From Carnegiea gigantea (taxonomy: Eukaryota > Streptophyta > Magnoliopsida > Caryophyllales > Cactaceae), in assembly GCA_029747015.1 (NCBI GenBank), contig JAKOGI010002462.1, positions 1 through 64,000 of the forward strand: DNA of 64,000 bases, in the 5' to 3' direction. A program made the translations under genes and the position numbers. Within the stretch, counting starts at the first letter, position 1, and every line of letters begins with the position of its first letter. Below are positions 1-10,897 of the stretch, in pieces. Under the pieces are notes generated by a model. It did not search any database, was not told the origin of the DNA, and worked only from the letters and a program-made list of their open reading frames with translations.

Positions 1-41
1 ACACACACAAACACACACACATCCCTGAGACCACACACACA

Positions 42-80
<39 letters not shown>
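1..80. repeat. (AC)n / (TA)n compound microsatellite
   Basis: Imperfect AC dinucleotide repeats occupy about 1-42 and pure TA repeats follow at about 44-80. It is a simple sequence repeat with no coding potential. Confidence 0.95.
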
Positions 81-82
<2 letters not shown>

Positions 83-1409
83 CTGGAATCATATGCAACA
101 AAATAAGCTGTCTCTCATCCCATTTTTTTCCTCCAAATGTTCCGCAGGGATTTGCAATGGTTATCTGTGAGAAGTCAAGCTAGCCAGCCTAAGTTCAATT
201 AAATTGAGGATATAATTATGTTTGATAAATAATCCCCAAAATTGTTGCCAAATAATATGCATCTTAGTAAATGTCTATATGATTCGTTTCCCATACCCAC
301 GTCTCTCTTCATACTTCATTGTTGATTTTCCTAATTTGTTTCTCAATTGTTTCAATCACGAGTTTCATGATCATGTTAATCACAATAAGGACACCTACTG
401 TTGTGTTGTCCATGTATAATCTCATATAATGAACAATGTAAAAGAATCCATGTGTGTATATAATAATGAATATTCTCACTAAGTTCTCTATATGATATGT
501 CAGAATATTATAACTCTCACGTTAAGACCTAGTTTAGTCTCAAATCTTTTCACAGGAAGGGAAGGTTAGGGATTATTTAGGTTATAATGGATAGCATCAA
601 ATTTCAAAGAGATAGCACAAGGAAAATATGAGTGTCCTTGCAAAGAAACAAACAAATGACAGGGTTCATGTCAGGCACACATAGAACTGCAACTGGAAGA
701 CAAAACCATGCGCAGAAATGCTAATAACTCGAAAGTCAGCCAGCAAACGTAACTTTGAAGGAAGTATAAGGAATGCCAACAAAATTCAAAGTTCAATAGA
801 GGGGTCAACAAATTGATTTAATAGTCATACTCATCCCAAAATACGAGAAGGCAAATAATGAGATGAGATCGTATTTAACAAAACCAAGTGGAAAGAATTC
901 TGAAGAATACTGAGATGAGATCGCAATTACCGGGTCAGACCGCAACAAAACGGATGGGCTGACCAGAGACTTGGATCATAGCACTGATATTTGGGCACAA
1001 ACCAAGTCCCATTTTCTAGTCCGTTTCCATGAAGTAATGTGTGTCTGGCTTAAGAGACTGGGTAATAGCCCTGATGCGAGTAATTGGGCCAGAACATAAC
1101 TAAGCCTAGTTTCTTGTCTAGACAATATTACTATCAAGATCACGAGCCTATTTCTCTTAGTTTGAAAACGATGCAATAGAAGAGTAAAAAAAAAAAATCA
1201 ATAAAATTGCCAGTGAATTTTTAGAAAAACTTACAAATTAAATCTATTCTCGAAAAAAATTATGGGATGCCGAAAGGGATCAAAAAGTTTCGTTGTAAAA
1301 AGGTTATCGAAAGGGCCCCAAATAATCCTTGAAATGGGAATCACTAAGCTCCATAAGCTCAAACCAAGGATCTGTATTCGGGAACGAATGTACGATTGTG
1401 ATGCAATGC
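81..1409. other. Intergenic DNA, no gene recognised
   Basis: This stretch is AT-rich. The only open frames are short (about 65 codons), have no recognisable motif and show no flanking signals. I see no RNA gene or transposon terminus here. Confidence 0.6.
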
Positions 1410-1417
1410 TTCACAAT

Positions 1418-1994
1418 TAGGGATGGAAGTATTACCCGAACCCAAAAAATCTTATCAAAACTCGCCCCATTGAGCATCTGAACAGGTGATGAAAATGGGT
1501 TTTAAGTGGACATAGGTATTGATAAGGGTATAAGTATTGTGTTTGAAAATGTGTATCGGTATGGATATGGATTCTTAAAACCCGACTCCGATTGTGTACC
1601 CGATTTGCTAGTAAAAAGCGACCAGAATGCAGTAAAACCCAAAAATAAATGTTAGGCATAAAACTCTAATTTTATGGTGTTTATTTATGTAGAAATAAAA
1701 AATTAATTTTTTTTACAATTTTAGCTTCCATAAGTTTATCTGGATATGAATTTTAGTAACATCACTTGAAATTGCTAATCAAATATAGTGTGTATGCAAA
1801 TATGAATTGAATATGGGTGATGCTTTGTACGCTTTATATATACCCAAATAAAACTCGTAATTCAAAAAAACCTGATAGGTAAAGATATGGATACAACCAT
1901 TCAAAACTCAATGGATATGATTATACGTATGGGTATGACTTTTGAAAATGAATATAGGTGTGGGTATGGCTCAGCCTACTCGGCGCCATCCCTA
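1418..1994. mobile_element. Non-autonomous hAT-like element (copy 1)
   Basis: The 577-bp segment begins TAGGGATGG and ends CCATCCCTA, a perfect 9-bp terminal inverted repeat. Its interior carries GGGTAT/ACCCG-type repeats near both ends and no transposase ORF. The flanking octamers (1410-1417 and 1995-2002) match at 5 of 8 positions, which fits a decayed 8-bp hAT target duplication. It shares terminal and subterminal sequence with the element at 31079-31829. The left breakpoint of the 4-kb tandem duplication (position 1612) falls inside it. Confidence 0.6.
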
Positions 1995-2002
1995 CTCACG
2001 AA

Positions 2003-3680
2003 ATAGGAAGTAACCATTGATGGCCTCTACTAATAAAAAATGAAAAAGGTTATATTACAGTTAAATACGAAGCATGCATCATATTACAATCTATCAATTA
2101 GATAATAAAAATCAAAAATACAATGTTAATCTCAAAGAAACAACATAAATAGTTGTAGCGGGCGATGACTAACAGCTTTGCTTGAAATGTGAAACGAGAT
2201 AAAACAAGAAAAGGGGGAACATAAAGAGAGGAAGAGGAAGCTCCGGCTATACCCTCGTAATGAACCGCCTGATTTATTTGGCAACCCAATAGAGTGGCTC
2301 CTCTTTTCTAGTCAATCAATTTCTCGCACTTAATGTTTCTCCTCTCAACTTCTCTCAAGTTTCAGCGTATTTTTCTCTATTTTTTCAGTCTGTTAACCCT
2401 AAGGGAGCCCTCTTTTTATATTGTCTAAAAAGATAGATGAGTTGATTAAAAAAAAAATAAAAGAGAGGCTCAAGTTATCTCTTAACGGAAAAAAAATTTA
2501 ACCGGCTATACATTTTTCAGTTAAAAATCTACCAGATGGGAAATATTTTAGATGCGGCGAAAGAAGGATAGGAGCCTGGCTAGGTTCCTGTCAACTGACA
2601 GGAAAACCAGCCCAATTCCTGGCATACTAGAACCCAACTGGGTTCTATGTTGCTCTCGCGATATGGGCCCAGCTGACTCATTTTTATATTTTATTTCTCT
2701 TAAATTAGACTTAAATTAAGGATATTCATCCTATTGTGACACCAAATGCACATATTGGGGTATAAGTTCCGTTACCCGTATTTTATGAAATTCGAGACGC
2801 CACTTTTAGGTGTCTACAATGGGATGAAGTGCAAGTCTCGTAGCAAAAGGTAAGTCACCTTAACTCGTTAGAGATGATAATTGTAGACATAGTATGTCTT
2901 GGAGATAAACTATTAATCATCTTTGAATTAAAAAGTCACTCTAAAATATATTTTTAGTCAACTAAAACCTTTAAAGAGTCATCTCTAAAGAAATTTATCT
3001 CACAATAACTCTTATTTGAGACGATCTCATTCAAACATCTGTATTGTAAAGAAATACTAGTTGATATTAATTACCAAAATGGATGGTAATAATTATCAAA
3101 TGGCGCATTTGTCAAGACCATTTAAAAACTCCAATATGTTGCCAAGGTTTGTTTCATTTGCTGCATCCAAGTTTCAAACCTAACATATATATTCGCTTCA
3201 GTGAACGTGTGAAAAGAATAAACATATTTCTAAACTTTCAATCGTAAATTTGAACTTTTAGGTGAAATGATTCTTGAAAAAAATAATTAAAGAAAGAAAT
3301 CTCATCTTTTGCTTCAACCAACACGAATGACACCCTCACATGGCATCAAAACAACAAACGGCAAAGGAGGTTCGTAACATGTATATGCACACGTAGCCTA
3401 TTGCTTGGTTCCATCTCAAAATAAGTCCGAAAGGATGTCGCTCAAGTTCTATTCTAAATAACCAAAAACTATTTATAGCTTAATTAAGAGATTTGCAACT
3501 CCTTCAAAGATTAGTTAAGCAACTTACCGAAGCAAGCAGCACAAGGGACGCAATTAATAGAGACATGAAGATATACTTCGACCAGAAAATAGCATTCATA
3601 GGAGGGCCTCGAATCATCATTGTTGCTTTTGATTCTCCTTAGCATCTCGGTCAAGACTTCAATGTTTTGCATATGGCATA
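2003..3680. other. Non-coding DNA between hAT-like element and LTR (unit 1; repeated at about 5998-7673)
   Basis: I see no gene. The sequence at about 2790-2817 (GTGTCTACA on plus, hence TGTAGACACC on minus) resembles the start of a Tat-family LTR on the minus strand, so roughly 2050-2817 may be an older LTR fragment. No matching end or target duplication was found. Short minus-strand frames at 3511-3732 and 7504-7725 are paralogous copies without recognisable domains. Confidence 0.4.
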
Positions 3681-4527
3681 TGTAAATACAAATCGCAAAC
3701 ATAAAATAAATTAGATGAGAATTTGGGTACAAAATTAAATCTTTTTATTGATTTAAATGTGGGTACAATCTTTATTGAATACAATGAGTGATCCTCTAAT
3801 TCGATCTCCTTAAATGAGTTTGAATAAGTTTATCTTGAGAGAGGGCCTTAAAGGGTTAATCTCAATCAAGATGATTACTTAATCTTCGCGAGAGGATGAC
3901 GCGCGCGGTTGTTGTCTTCATTCAAAAAGTGAATATTTGCGTGTTGGTGATTTCTCTCAATTTTCCAACCTTTGAATCAAGGGGGTAGGGGCCTATTTAT
4001 AGGAAAACTTCCCCTTCCCCCTTGAAAGTCAAGATGGGCTTTGACCTCATATTGGGCCTTCAATCGGGCCTCATCTTGGATCGTTTTAACTTAGGAGTCA
4101 TTTGCTTTGACTTTGATTTTGATTTAGAAGTCTCTTGTACTTGTGCCAGGCATCGATTTGGAAGTCGCATCGCCTTTTCCCGGATCTTGACTTCGGCTTG
4201 GGAATCGATTTAGACTTTGACCTTTGACTTGGGGGTCGACTTAGGCTTTGACCTTGGAAGTCGTTCAAACTTGGGTCATGACTTGAATTGGAAGTCTCTT
4301 GAACCCTGATTCGGGCTTGGACTTGGGTTTTGACTTAGGAGTCATTTGATCTTCGACCGGGCGTTGACATAGAAGTCATTCGGGCTTAGGCCGTGACTTG
4401 ACTTGGAAGTCTCTCGGGTTTCGACATGAAAGTCTTTGGGGGCTGATTAAATTAATTAAAATAGTTGTTCCAGATAATTTATTTTATTTTATTTTGGTAC
4501 GACACATAAATATTTTTAGTGCCTACA
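3681..4527 (-). repeat. Tat-like gypsy LTR, duplicated copy (unit 1)
   Basis: This 847-bp segment is homologous to 7674-8595 and 33344-34212. On the minus strand it begins TGTAGGCACTAAAAATA and ends ATTTACA. Beyond its start lies a purine-rich AGGGGACAATT, as expected for the polypurine tract next to a 3' LTR. Its middle (about 4100-4440) is packed with GACTTNNAAGTC-like imperfect palindromes. It was carried here by the 4-kb tandem duplication rather than by its own insertion. Confidence 0.75.
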
Positions 4528-5640
4528 AATTGTCCCCTCGAGACAAGGTCGCGTATGAGACCTGTTGTTTGAGAGTGGTTGACATCTCGATTTTTTTTTA
4601 TCTAACATCTGCTCACAGCAAATAATTTTGATATGGTTTCTTGATTTGATTTTTTTTCAAAGCTTGAAGAAATGATAATTTTTTGTCAAGGAGTTAGGAG
4701 GAAAATGGGTTGGATCATATGGAAGCGACAAGACAAAGTCATGGCCCAACCACAAGTCAACGCAGCGAGCCCGTCCTCTTCTTTCCCCTCAATTTGTCGA
4801 GTGCGTCGGCCTGGCTCTGTTCCCCTTCTTCTTCTTTTTATTTTAAGTTCACGTGGACCTGTTTTCTTTTCGCGAAGCCCGGCCTTCAGTTACCCGGCCA
4901 AGAGCCCGGTTTGTTCCACTTAAGTGGCACGTGAGGTGCATGTGACCCCGTTCCTTCTTTCACGGGCCAGCCGAGACGCTTATTTTCTTCTTTTTTTCCC
5001 CTTTTCTTCTCTTGTGGGCCTAGACCGGTTTCCTCCTTCTTCATTGGACCTGTTCCTTTTCTTATTTAGTTAGGTCCTACTTCATTTATGTTGCATGCTT
5101 CCCTCACGTGCTCAGCTGCTCCATTACCTTCTTCTTCGTGGCAACCAAAAGCCTGAAACACTCCTCTGCACTCCCCTGAGATCACCCACAATGCTACTGC
5201 TGCTCGCCGACTCAATCACACTATGGAGGTCCCCAAGCTTGGTGCTTTCATCACCGAACTTGCATTCGAGTGGCTTGGTTCCCAATCTGACATCCATAAT
5301 TGCTACAAAAGTATCACATTTTTAAACTTTCCTCCTTCTCTTTGTTGATCTCTTAAACTTGCAACTTCTCATGAAAGATAGAACCTTTACTTCATTTAAG
5401 CATTGGTCATTTGTAAGATTGACTTGTCTTCCTTCTCTTCCTCCTTTGAGACAACTGAATGGGTCAAGCAACCATTTTCCTTCTTGCACCATCCCTGTTT
5501 CGTAGCCAATTTTTTTTGGTTGTGAAAGACACCATTCCTCTTAGTCCTTGCAAGAAAAGGTGATGGCCTTGGCTTCTCTTTTTTTTTCTTTGTTCAGTTT
5601 CTGCTTGATTTCCATTGCAAAATAATCGTGTCTTTCCTAG
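4528..5640 (-). mobile_element. Truncated 3' internal region of Tat-like element (unit 1 copy)
   Basis: The sequence is homologous to 8596-9704 and corresponds to the region just inside the 3' LTR. Short plus-strand frames (4672-4923, 5095-5325) are mirrored in unit 2 but diverge by frame breaks, and none shows a recognisable domain. It is cut off at the duplication junction 5640/5641. Confidence 0.65.
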
Positions 5641-5989
5641 TAAAAAGCGACCAGAATGAAACTCTAATTTTATAGTGTTCATTTATGTAGAAATAAAAAA
5701 TTAATTTTTTTTACAATTTTAGCTTCCTAAATTTATCTTAATATGAATTTTAGTAGCATCACTTGAAATTGCTAGTCAAATATAGTGTGTATGCAAATAT
5801 GGTTGAATATGGGTGATACTTGCACGCTTTATATATACCCGAATAAAACTCGTAAATTCAAAAAACCTTAAAGGCAAAGGTATGGATACAACCATTCAAA
5901 ACTCAATAGGTATGATTATAGGCATGGGCATGACCTTTGAAAATGGATATAGGTGTGGGTATGACTCAGCCTGCTCCACGCCATCCCTA
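5641..5989. mobile_element. hAT-like element fragment (right end only)
   Basis: This is the duplicate of 1612-1994, ending in CCATCCCTA. The following octamer (5990-5997) matches the left-flank octamer of copy 1 at 6 of 8 positions, better than copy 1's own right flank, which supports the 8-bp target-duplication reading. The left terminus is absent because the duplication breakpoint cut the element. Confidence 0.6.
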
Positions 5990-7673
5990 CTGACAATATA
6001 GGAAGTAACCATTGATGGCCTCTACTAATAAAAAAGGAAAAAGATTAAATTACATTAAAATACGAAGCATGCATCACATTACAATCTATCAATCAAATAA
6101 TAAAAATCAAAAGTACAATGTTAATCTCAAAGAAACAACATAAACAGTTATAGCGAGCAATGACTAATAGCTTTGCTTGAAATTTGAAACGAGATTAAAC
6201 AAGAAAATGGAGAACATAAAGAGAGGAAGAGGAAGCTCTGGCTATACCCTCTAAATAGACCACCTGATTTATTTAGCAACCCAATAGAGTGGCTCCTCTT
6301 TTCTACTCAATCAATTTCTTGCACTTAATGTTTCTCCTCTCAACTTCTCTCAAGTTTCGGCTTAATTTTCTCTATTTTTTCAGCCTGTTAACCATAAGGG
6401 AGCCCTCTTTTTATATTGTCCAAAAAGATAGATGAGTTGATTAAAAAAATAATAATAAAAGAGAGGCTCAAGTTATCTCTTAACGGAATAAATTTAACCT
6501 ACTACGCATTTTTCAGTTAAAAATCTACCAGATGGGAAATATTTTAGATGCAGAGAAAGAACGATAGGAGCCTGGATAGGTTCCTGTCAACTGCCAGGAA
6601 AACCAGCCCGATTCCTGACATACTAGAACCCAACTGGGTTCTATGTTGCTCTCGCGAATGGCCAGGCTGACTCATTTTTATATTTTATTTTTCTTAAATT
6701 AGACTTAAATTAAGGATATTCATCCCATTGTGACACCAAATGCACATATTGGGGCATAAGTTCCGTTACCCGTATTTTATGAAATTCGAGACGCCGCTTT
6801 TAGGTGTCTACAATGGGATGAAGTGCAAGTCACGTAGCAAAAGGTAAGTCACCTTAACTCGTTAGAGATGATAATTGTAGATATAGTATGTATTGGAGAT
6901 AAACTATTAATCATCTTTGAATTAAAAAGTCACTCTGAAATATATTTTTAGTCAACTAAAACCTTTAAAGAGTCATCTCTAAAGAAATTTATCTCACAAT
7001 AACCCTTATTTGAGACGATCTCATTCAAACATCTGTATTGTAAAGAAATACTAGTTGATATTAATTACCAAAATGGATGGTAATAATTATCAAATGGCGC
7101 ATTTGTCAAGACCATTTAAAAGCTCCAATATGTTGCCAAGGTTTGTTTCGTTTGCTGCATCCAAGTTTCAAACCCAACATATATATTCGCTTTAGTGAAC
7201 GTGTGAATAGAATAAACATATTTCTAAACTTTCAATCGCAAATTTGAACTTTTAGGTGAAATGATTCTTGAAAAAAATAATTAAAGAAAGAAATCTCATC
7301 TTTTGCTTCAACCAACACGAATGACACGCTCACAAGGCATCAAAACAACAAATGGCAAAGGAGGTTCTTAACATGTATATGCACACGTAGCCTATTGCCC
7401 AGTTCCATCTCAAAATAAGTCCAAAAGGAAGTCGTTCAAGTTCTATTCTAAATACCAAAAACTATTGATAGCTTAATTAAGAGATTTGCAACTCCTTCAA
7501 AGATTAGTTAAGCAACTTATCGAAGCAAGCAGCACAAGGGATGCAATTAATAGAGAAACGAAGAAATACTTCAACTAGAAAATAGCAACCATAGGAGGGT
7601 CTCGAATCATCATTGTTGCTTCTGATTCTCCTTAGCATCTCGATCAAGACTTCAATATTTTGCATTTGGCATA

Positions 7674-8595
7674 TGTAAATACAAATTTCAAGCCCAAAAT
7701 AAATTAGATGAGAATTTGGGTACAAAATTAAATCTTTTTATTGATTTGAATGTGGGTACAATCTTTATTGAATACAATGAGTGTAATCCTCTTATTCGAT
7801 CTCCTTGAATGAGTTTGAATAAGTTTATCTTGAGAGAGGGCCTTAAAGGCTTAATCTCAATCTAGATGATTATTTAATCTTCGAGAGAGGATGGCGCGCG
7901 TAGTTGTTATCTTCCTTCAAAATGTGAATATTTGCGTCTTGATGATTTCTCTCAATTTTCCAACCTTTGAATCAGGGGGGTGGGGGCCTATTTATAGGAA
8001 AACTTCCCCTTCCCCCTTGACAGTCAAGATGAGCTTTGACCTCATTTTGGTCCTTCAATCGGGCCTCATCTTGGATCAATTTAACTTAGAAGTCATTTGC
8101 TTTGACTTTCACTTTGATTTGGAAGTCTCTGGTGCTTGGGCCAAGCATTGATTTGGAAGTCGCATTGGCCTTTGCCCGGATCTTGACTTTGACTTGGGAG
8201 TTGATTTGGGCTTTGACTTTTGACTTGGGAGTCGACTTAGGCTTTGGCCTTGGAAGTCGTGCAGGCTTGGATCATGACTTGACTTGGAAGTCTCTTGAAC
8301 CTTGACTTGGACTTGGACTTGGACTTGGGTTTTGACTTAGGGATCATTTGGGCTTTGACCGGGCCTTGACTTAGGGGTCACTTGGGATCTGACCGGGTCA
8401 TAGGGGCCTTGACTTAGGGGTCATTTGGGTTTTGACTTAGGGGTCATTCGGGCTTAGGTCGTGACTTGACTTGGCAGTCTCTTGGGTTTCAACATAAAAG
8501 TCTTTTGGGGCTAATTAAATTAATTAGAAGGGCTGTTCCAGATAATTAATCTTATTTTATTTTGGCACGACACATAAATATTTTTAGTGCCTACA
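7674..8595 (-). repeat. 3' LTR of the Tat-like element
   Basis: This 922-bp LTR runs (minus) from TGTAGGCACTAAAA to ATTTACA. It is homologous to 33344-34212 but heavily diverged, marking an old insertion. About 8040-8480 is an array of imperfect palindromes of the form GACTT-NN-(A/G)AGTC separated by TTGGGCTTTGACC-like spacers, which also accounts for the short frames read through it. Confidence 0.75.
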
Positions 8596-8606
8596 AATTG
8601 TCCCCT
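8596..8606 (-). other. Polypurine tract of the Tat-like element
   Basis: On the minus strand AGGGGACAATT lies immediately before the LTR start TGTAGG, the expected place for the plus-strand primer. Unit 1 has the same tract at 4528-4538. Confidence 0.55.
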
Positions 8607-10305
8607 AGGGACAAGGTCACATACGAGACTTGTCGTTTGAGCGTGGTCGACATCTCAATTTTTTTTTTAATCTAACATCTGCTTGCAACAAATAATTTTG
8701 ATATGGTTTGTTGATTTGATTTTTTTTTCAAAGCTTGAAATGATAGTTTTTTGTCAAGGAGTTAGGAGGAAAATGGGTTGGATCATATGGAAGCTACAAG
8801 ACAAAGTCATGGCCCAACCGCAAGTCAACGCAGCGAGCCCGTCCTCTTCTTTCCCTTCCATTTGTCGCGTGGGTCGGCCTGGTTCTGTTCCCCTTCTTCT
8901 TTTTTTTAAAAAATTCACGTGGACCTTTTTTCTTTTCGTGAAGCCTGGCCTTCGCTTACCCAGCCAAGAGCCCGGTTTGTTCCACTTAAGTGGCACGTGA
9001 GGTGCATGTGACCCTATTCCTTCTTTCACGGGCCAGCCCAGACGCTTATTTTCTTCTTTTTTTCCCTTTTCTTCTCTTGTGGGCCTAGACTGGTTTCCTC
9101 CTTCTTCATTGGACCTGTTCCTTTTCTTATTTAGTTAGGTCCTGCTTCACTTATGTTGCACGCTTGCCTCACATGCCCAGTTGCTCCATTACCTTCTTCT
9201 TCGTGGCAACCAGAAACCCGAAACCCTCCTCTGCACTTCCCTGAAATCACCCACAACGCTGCTGCTGCTCATTGACTCAACCACACTATGGAGGTCCCCA
9301 AAGATTGTCGCTTTCATCACCGAACTTGCATTCGAGTGGCTAGGTTCCCAATCTGACATCCATAGTTGCTACAAAGGTATCACATTTTTAAACTTTCCTC
9401 CTTCTCTTGGTTGATCTCTTAAACTTGCAACTTCTCATGAAAGACACAACCTTTACTTCATTTTGAGTAGTGGTCATTTGTAAGATTGACTTATCTTCCT
9501 TCTCTTCCTCCTTTGAGACAGTTGAATGGGTCAAGCATCCATTTTCCTCCTTGCACCATCCCTATTTCATAGCCAATTTTTTTGCTGGGAAAGACACCGT
9601 TGCTCTCAGTCCTTGCAAGAAAAACTAATGGCTTTGGCTTCTCTTTTTTTTCTTTGTCCAGTTTCTGCATCATTTCCATTGCAAAATAATCATGTCTCTC
9701 CTAGGTTGCGAGCGTGTGGGCTGAGAACAAGAAAGAGTGAGGCAATAATATGGGCATGAATCTTGAGCATGTGTGTGGGGGAGGTTGAATATCTGTGTGA
9801 GAGAATGGATTGATAACGTAGGCACATGAATTTTGTTGTTGTAGTTGATCAAATGAGTTGGGCTGTGTAGACTGAGGAGAAAGGTAAAGAGATGAAAACT
9901 GCCAATTTTTTTTGAATTTTTCAGGTTATTATTACGAAAAAGGGATAAAGATGGTGACTTTATGAGGCTAAGAGATCTCCCAATGCGTTGTTGAAGCACT
10001 TATTGGCTTTATTGTTGTACCAGAAAGCATGACGCATAATTATCCTTCCCCAAACATGCCTCTGAAAAATTGCATGCTGGACACATGGTTTGACATCCTT
10101 TTATGGCAGTTGTTCTCAGTGCAAAACCCTGTGTTTGCTTGTATTATGATAGCGTCATGCTCATTTATCTGGTGCCAGATTTTAGTCGCTAATATTTTTT
10201 TCTGCTTCTGTCATTTGTTGATCAAGGATCACCATTTGTATGCCAAGATCCTTCCCTTTTTTTTAAGCATTTGTATTGTCACTTATGCAGGTTGAGAAGT
10301 CACTT
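8607..10305. other. 3' internal region of Tat-like element / leader of the PMD frame
   Basis: No protein domain is recognised. In the plus direction this region lies upstream of the PMD reading frame. It contains pyrimidine tracts followed by AG (for example around 10281-10290 and 10877-10887) that look like splice acceptors, so part of it may be intronic leader. The frames at 8683-9000 and 10029-10295 lack family features and are probably not genes. Confidence 0.45.
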
Positions 10306-10733
10306 GAAGAACCACTAGCAAAATGGTTTACCGCTAGGCCTTTTGGACCCTAGAACGGAAGCCGACACGCATAAAAGTGGTAAGAACATTTGAAGAACTA
10401 CTTGCGAAATGGCTTACGGCTAGGCCTTTCGGGACCTATAACGGAAGTCCACATGCCTAAAAATGCTACGAAGATTTGAAGAATCACTTGCGAAATGGTT
10501 TACTGCTAGGCCTTTTAAGGCCTAGAACGGAAACCTACATGCCTAAAAGTGGGATGGAGATTTGAAGAACCACTCGCGAAATGGTTTACCGCCAGGCCTT
10601 TTGAGGCCTAGAACGGAAACTACACGCCTAAAAGTGGTATAAAAATTTGAAGAACCACTTGCGAGTGCGATTTACCGTTAGGCAATTTAGGGCCTAAAAC
10701 GGACGGTACACGCTAAAAAGTGGTACGAGTAGT
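10306..10733. repeat. 86-bp tandem repeat array with hairpin in every unit
   Basis: Five units start at 10306, 10392, 10478, 10564 and 10649 (periods 86, 86, 86, 85), and a degenerate sixth starts at 10734. Each opens GAAGAA(C/T)(C/T)ACT and contains TAGGCC-TTTTRR-GGCCTA or a close variant, an inverted repeat able to form a stem of 6-7 bp. The units differ at many positions, so the array is old. It sits between the 3' LTR and the PMD frame of the Tat-like element, a place where Tat/Ogre elements are known to accumulate tandem repeats. Confidence 0.85.
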
Positions 10734-10897
10734 GAGGAACAACTAGGTGGCAGAAAACCAATATCTTTTTAATTGATTTTCTTTCATGCTCCCTTATTCT
10801 TTAGTATTTGTTTTGCTTGGATGCCATTTTGTTTGCTGGTTTCCTTCCTGAAAAAGAAACTAACTTTGTGGTTTCTTTTATTTTCAGGTGATTCATA

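Larger units (their letters stand above)
1612..5640. repeat. Tandem segmental duplication, unit 1
   Basis: This 4029-bp unit is repeated in direct orientation at 5641-9704 with only a few percent of differences over long stretches compared by eye. The order of contents is the same in both: the right part of the hAT-like element, about 1.7 kb of flanking DNA, a Tat-like LTR, and about 1.1 kb of that element's 3' internal region. The bases CTAG precede unit 1 (1608-1611) and end both units (5637-5640, 9701-9704), so the junctions share 4-bp homology. Because unit 2 runs on into the rest of the Tat-like element while unit 1 does not, unit 1 is the extra copy on its right side. Confidence 0.85.
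5641..9704. repeat. Tandem segmental duplication, unit 2
   Basis: This is the second copy (4064 bp) of the 1612-5640 unit. It begins abruptly inside a hAT-like element whose left end is missing here, and it ends at CTAG, where sequence unique to the Tat-like internal region begins. Small indels in A/T runs and scattered substitutions distinguish it from unit 1, so the duplication is not very recent. Confidence 0.85.

Noticed and set aside
222..419. 65-codon frame near the left edge
   Set aside because: No domain, no coding bias, embedded in AT-rich intergenic DNA.
7669..7673. GCATA / ACATC as the Tat-like target duplication
   Set aside because: Only 3 of 5 bases match; element age could explain it but it is not evidence by itself.
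10306..10733. Regularly spaced repeats resembling a CRISPR array
   Set aside because: This is plant DNA, the units are contiguous and diverged with no unique spacers, and no cas genes exist; it is a tandem array.
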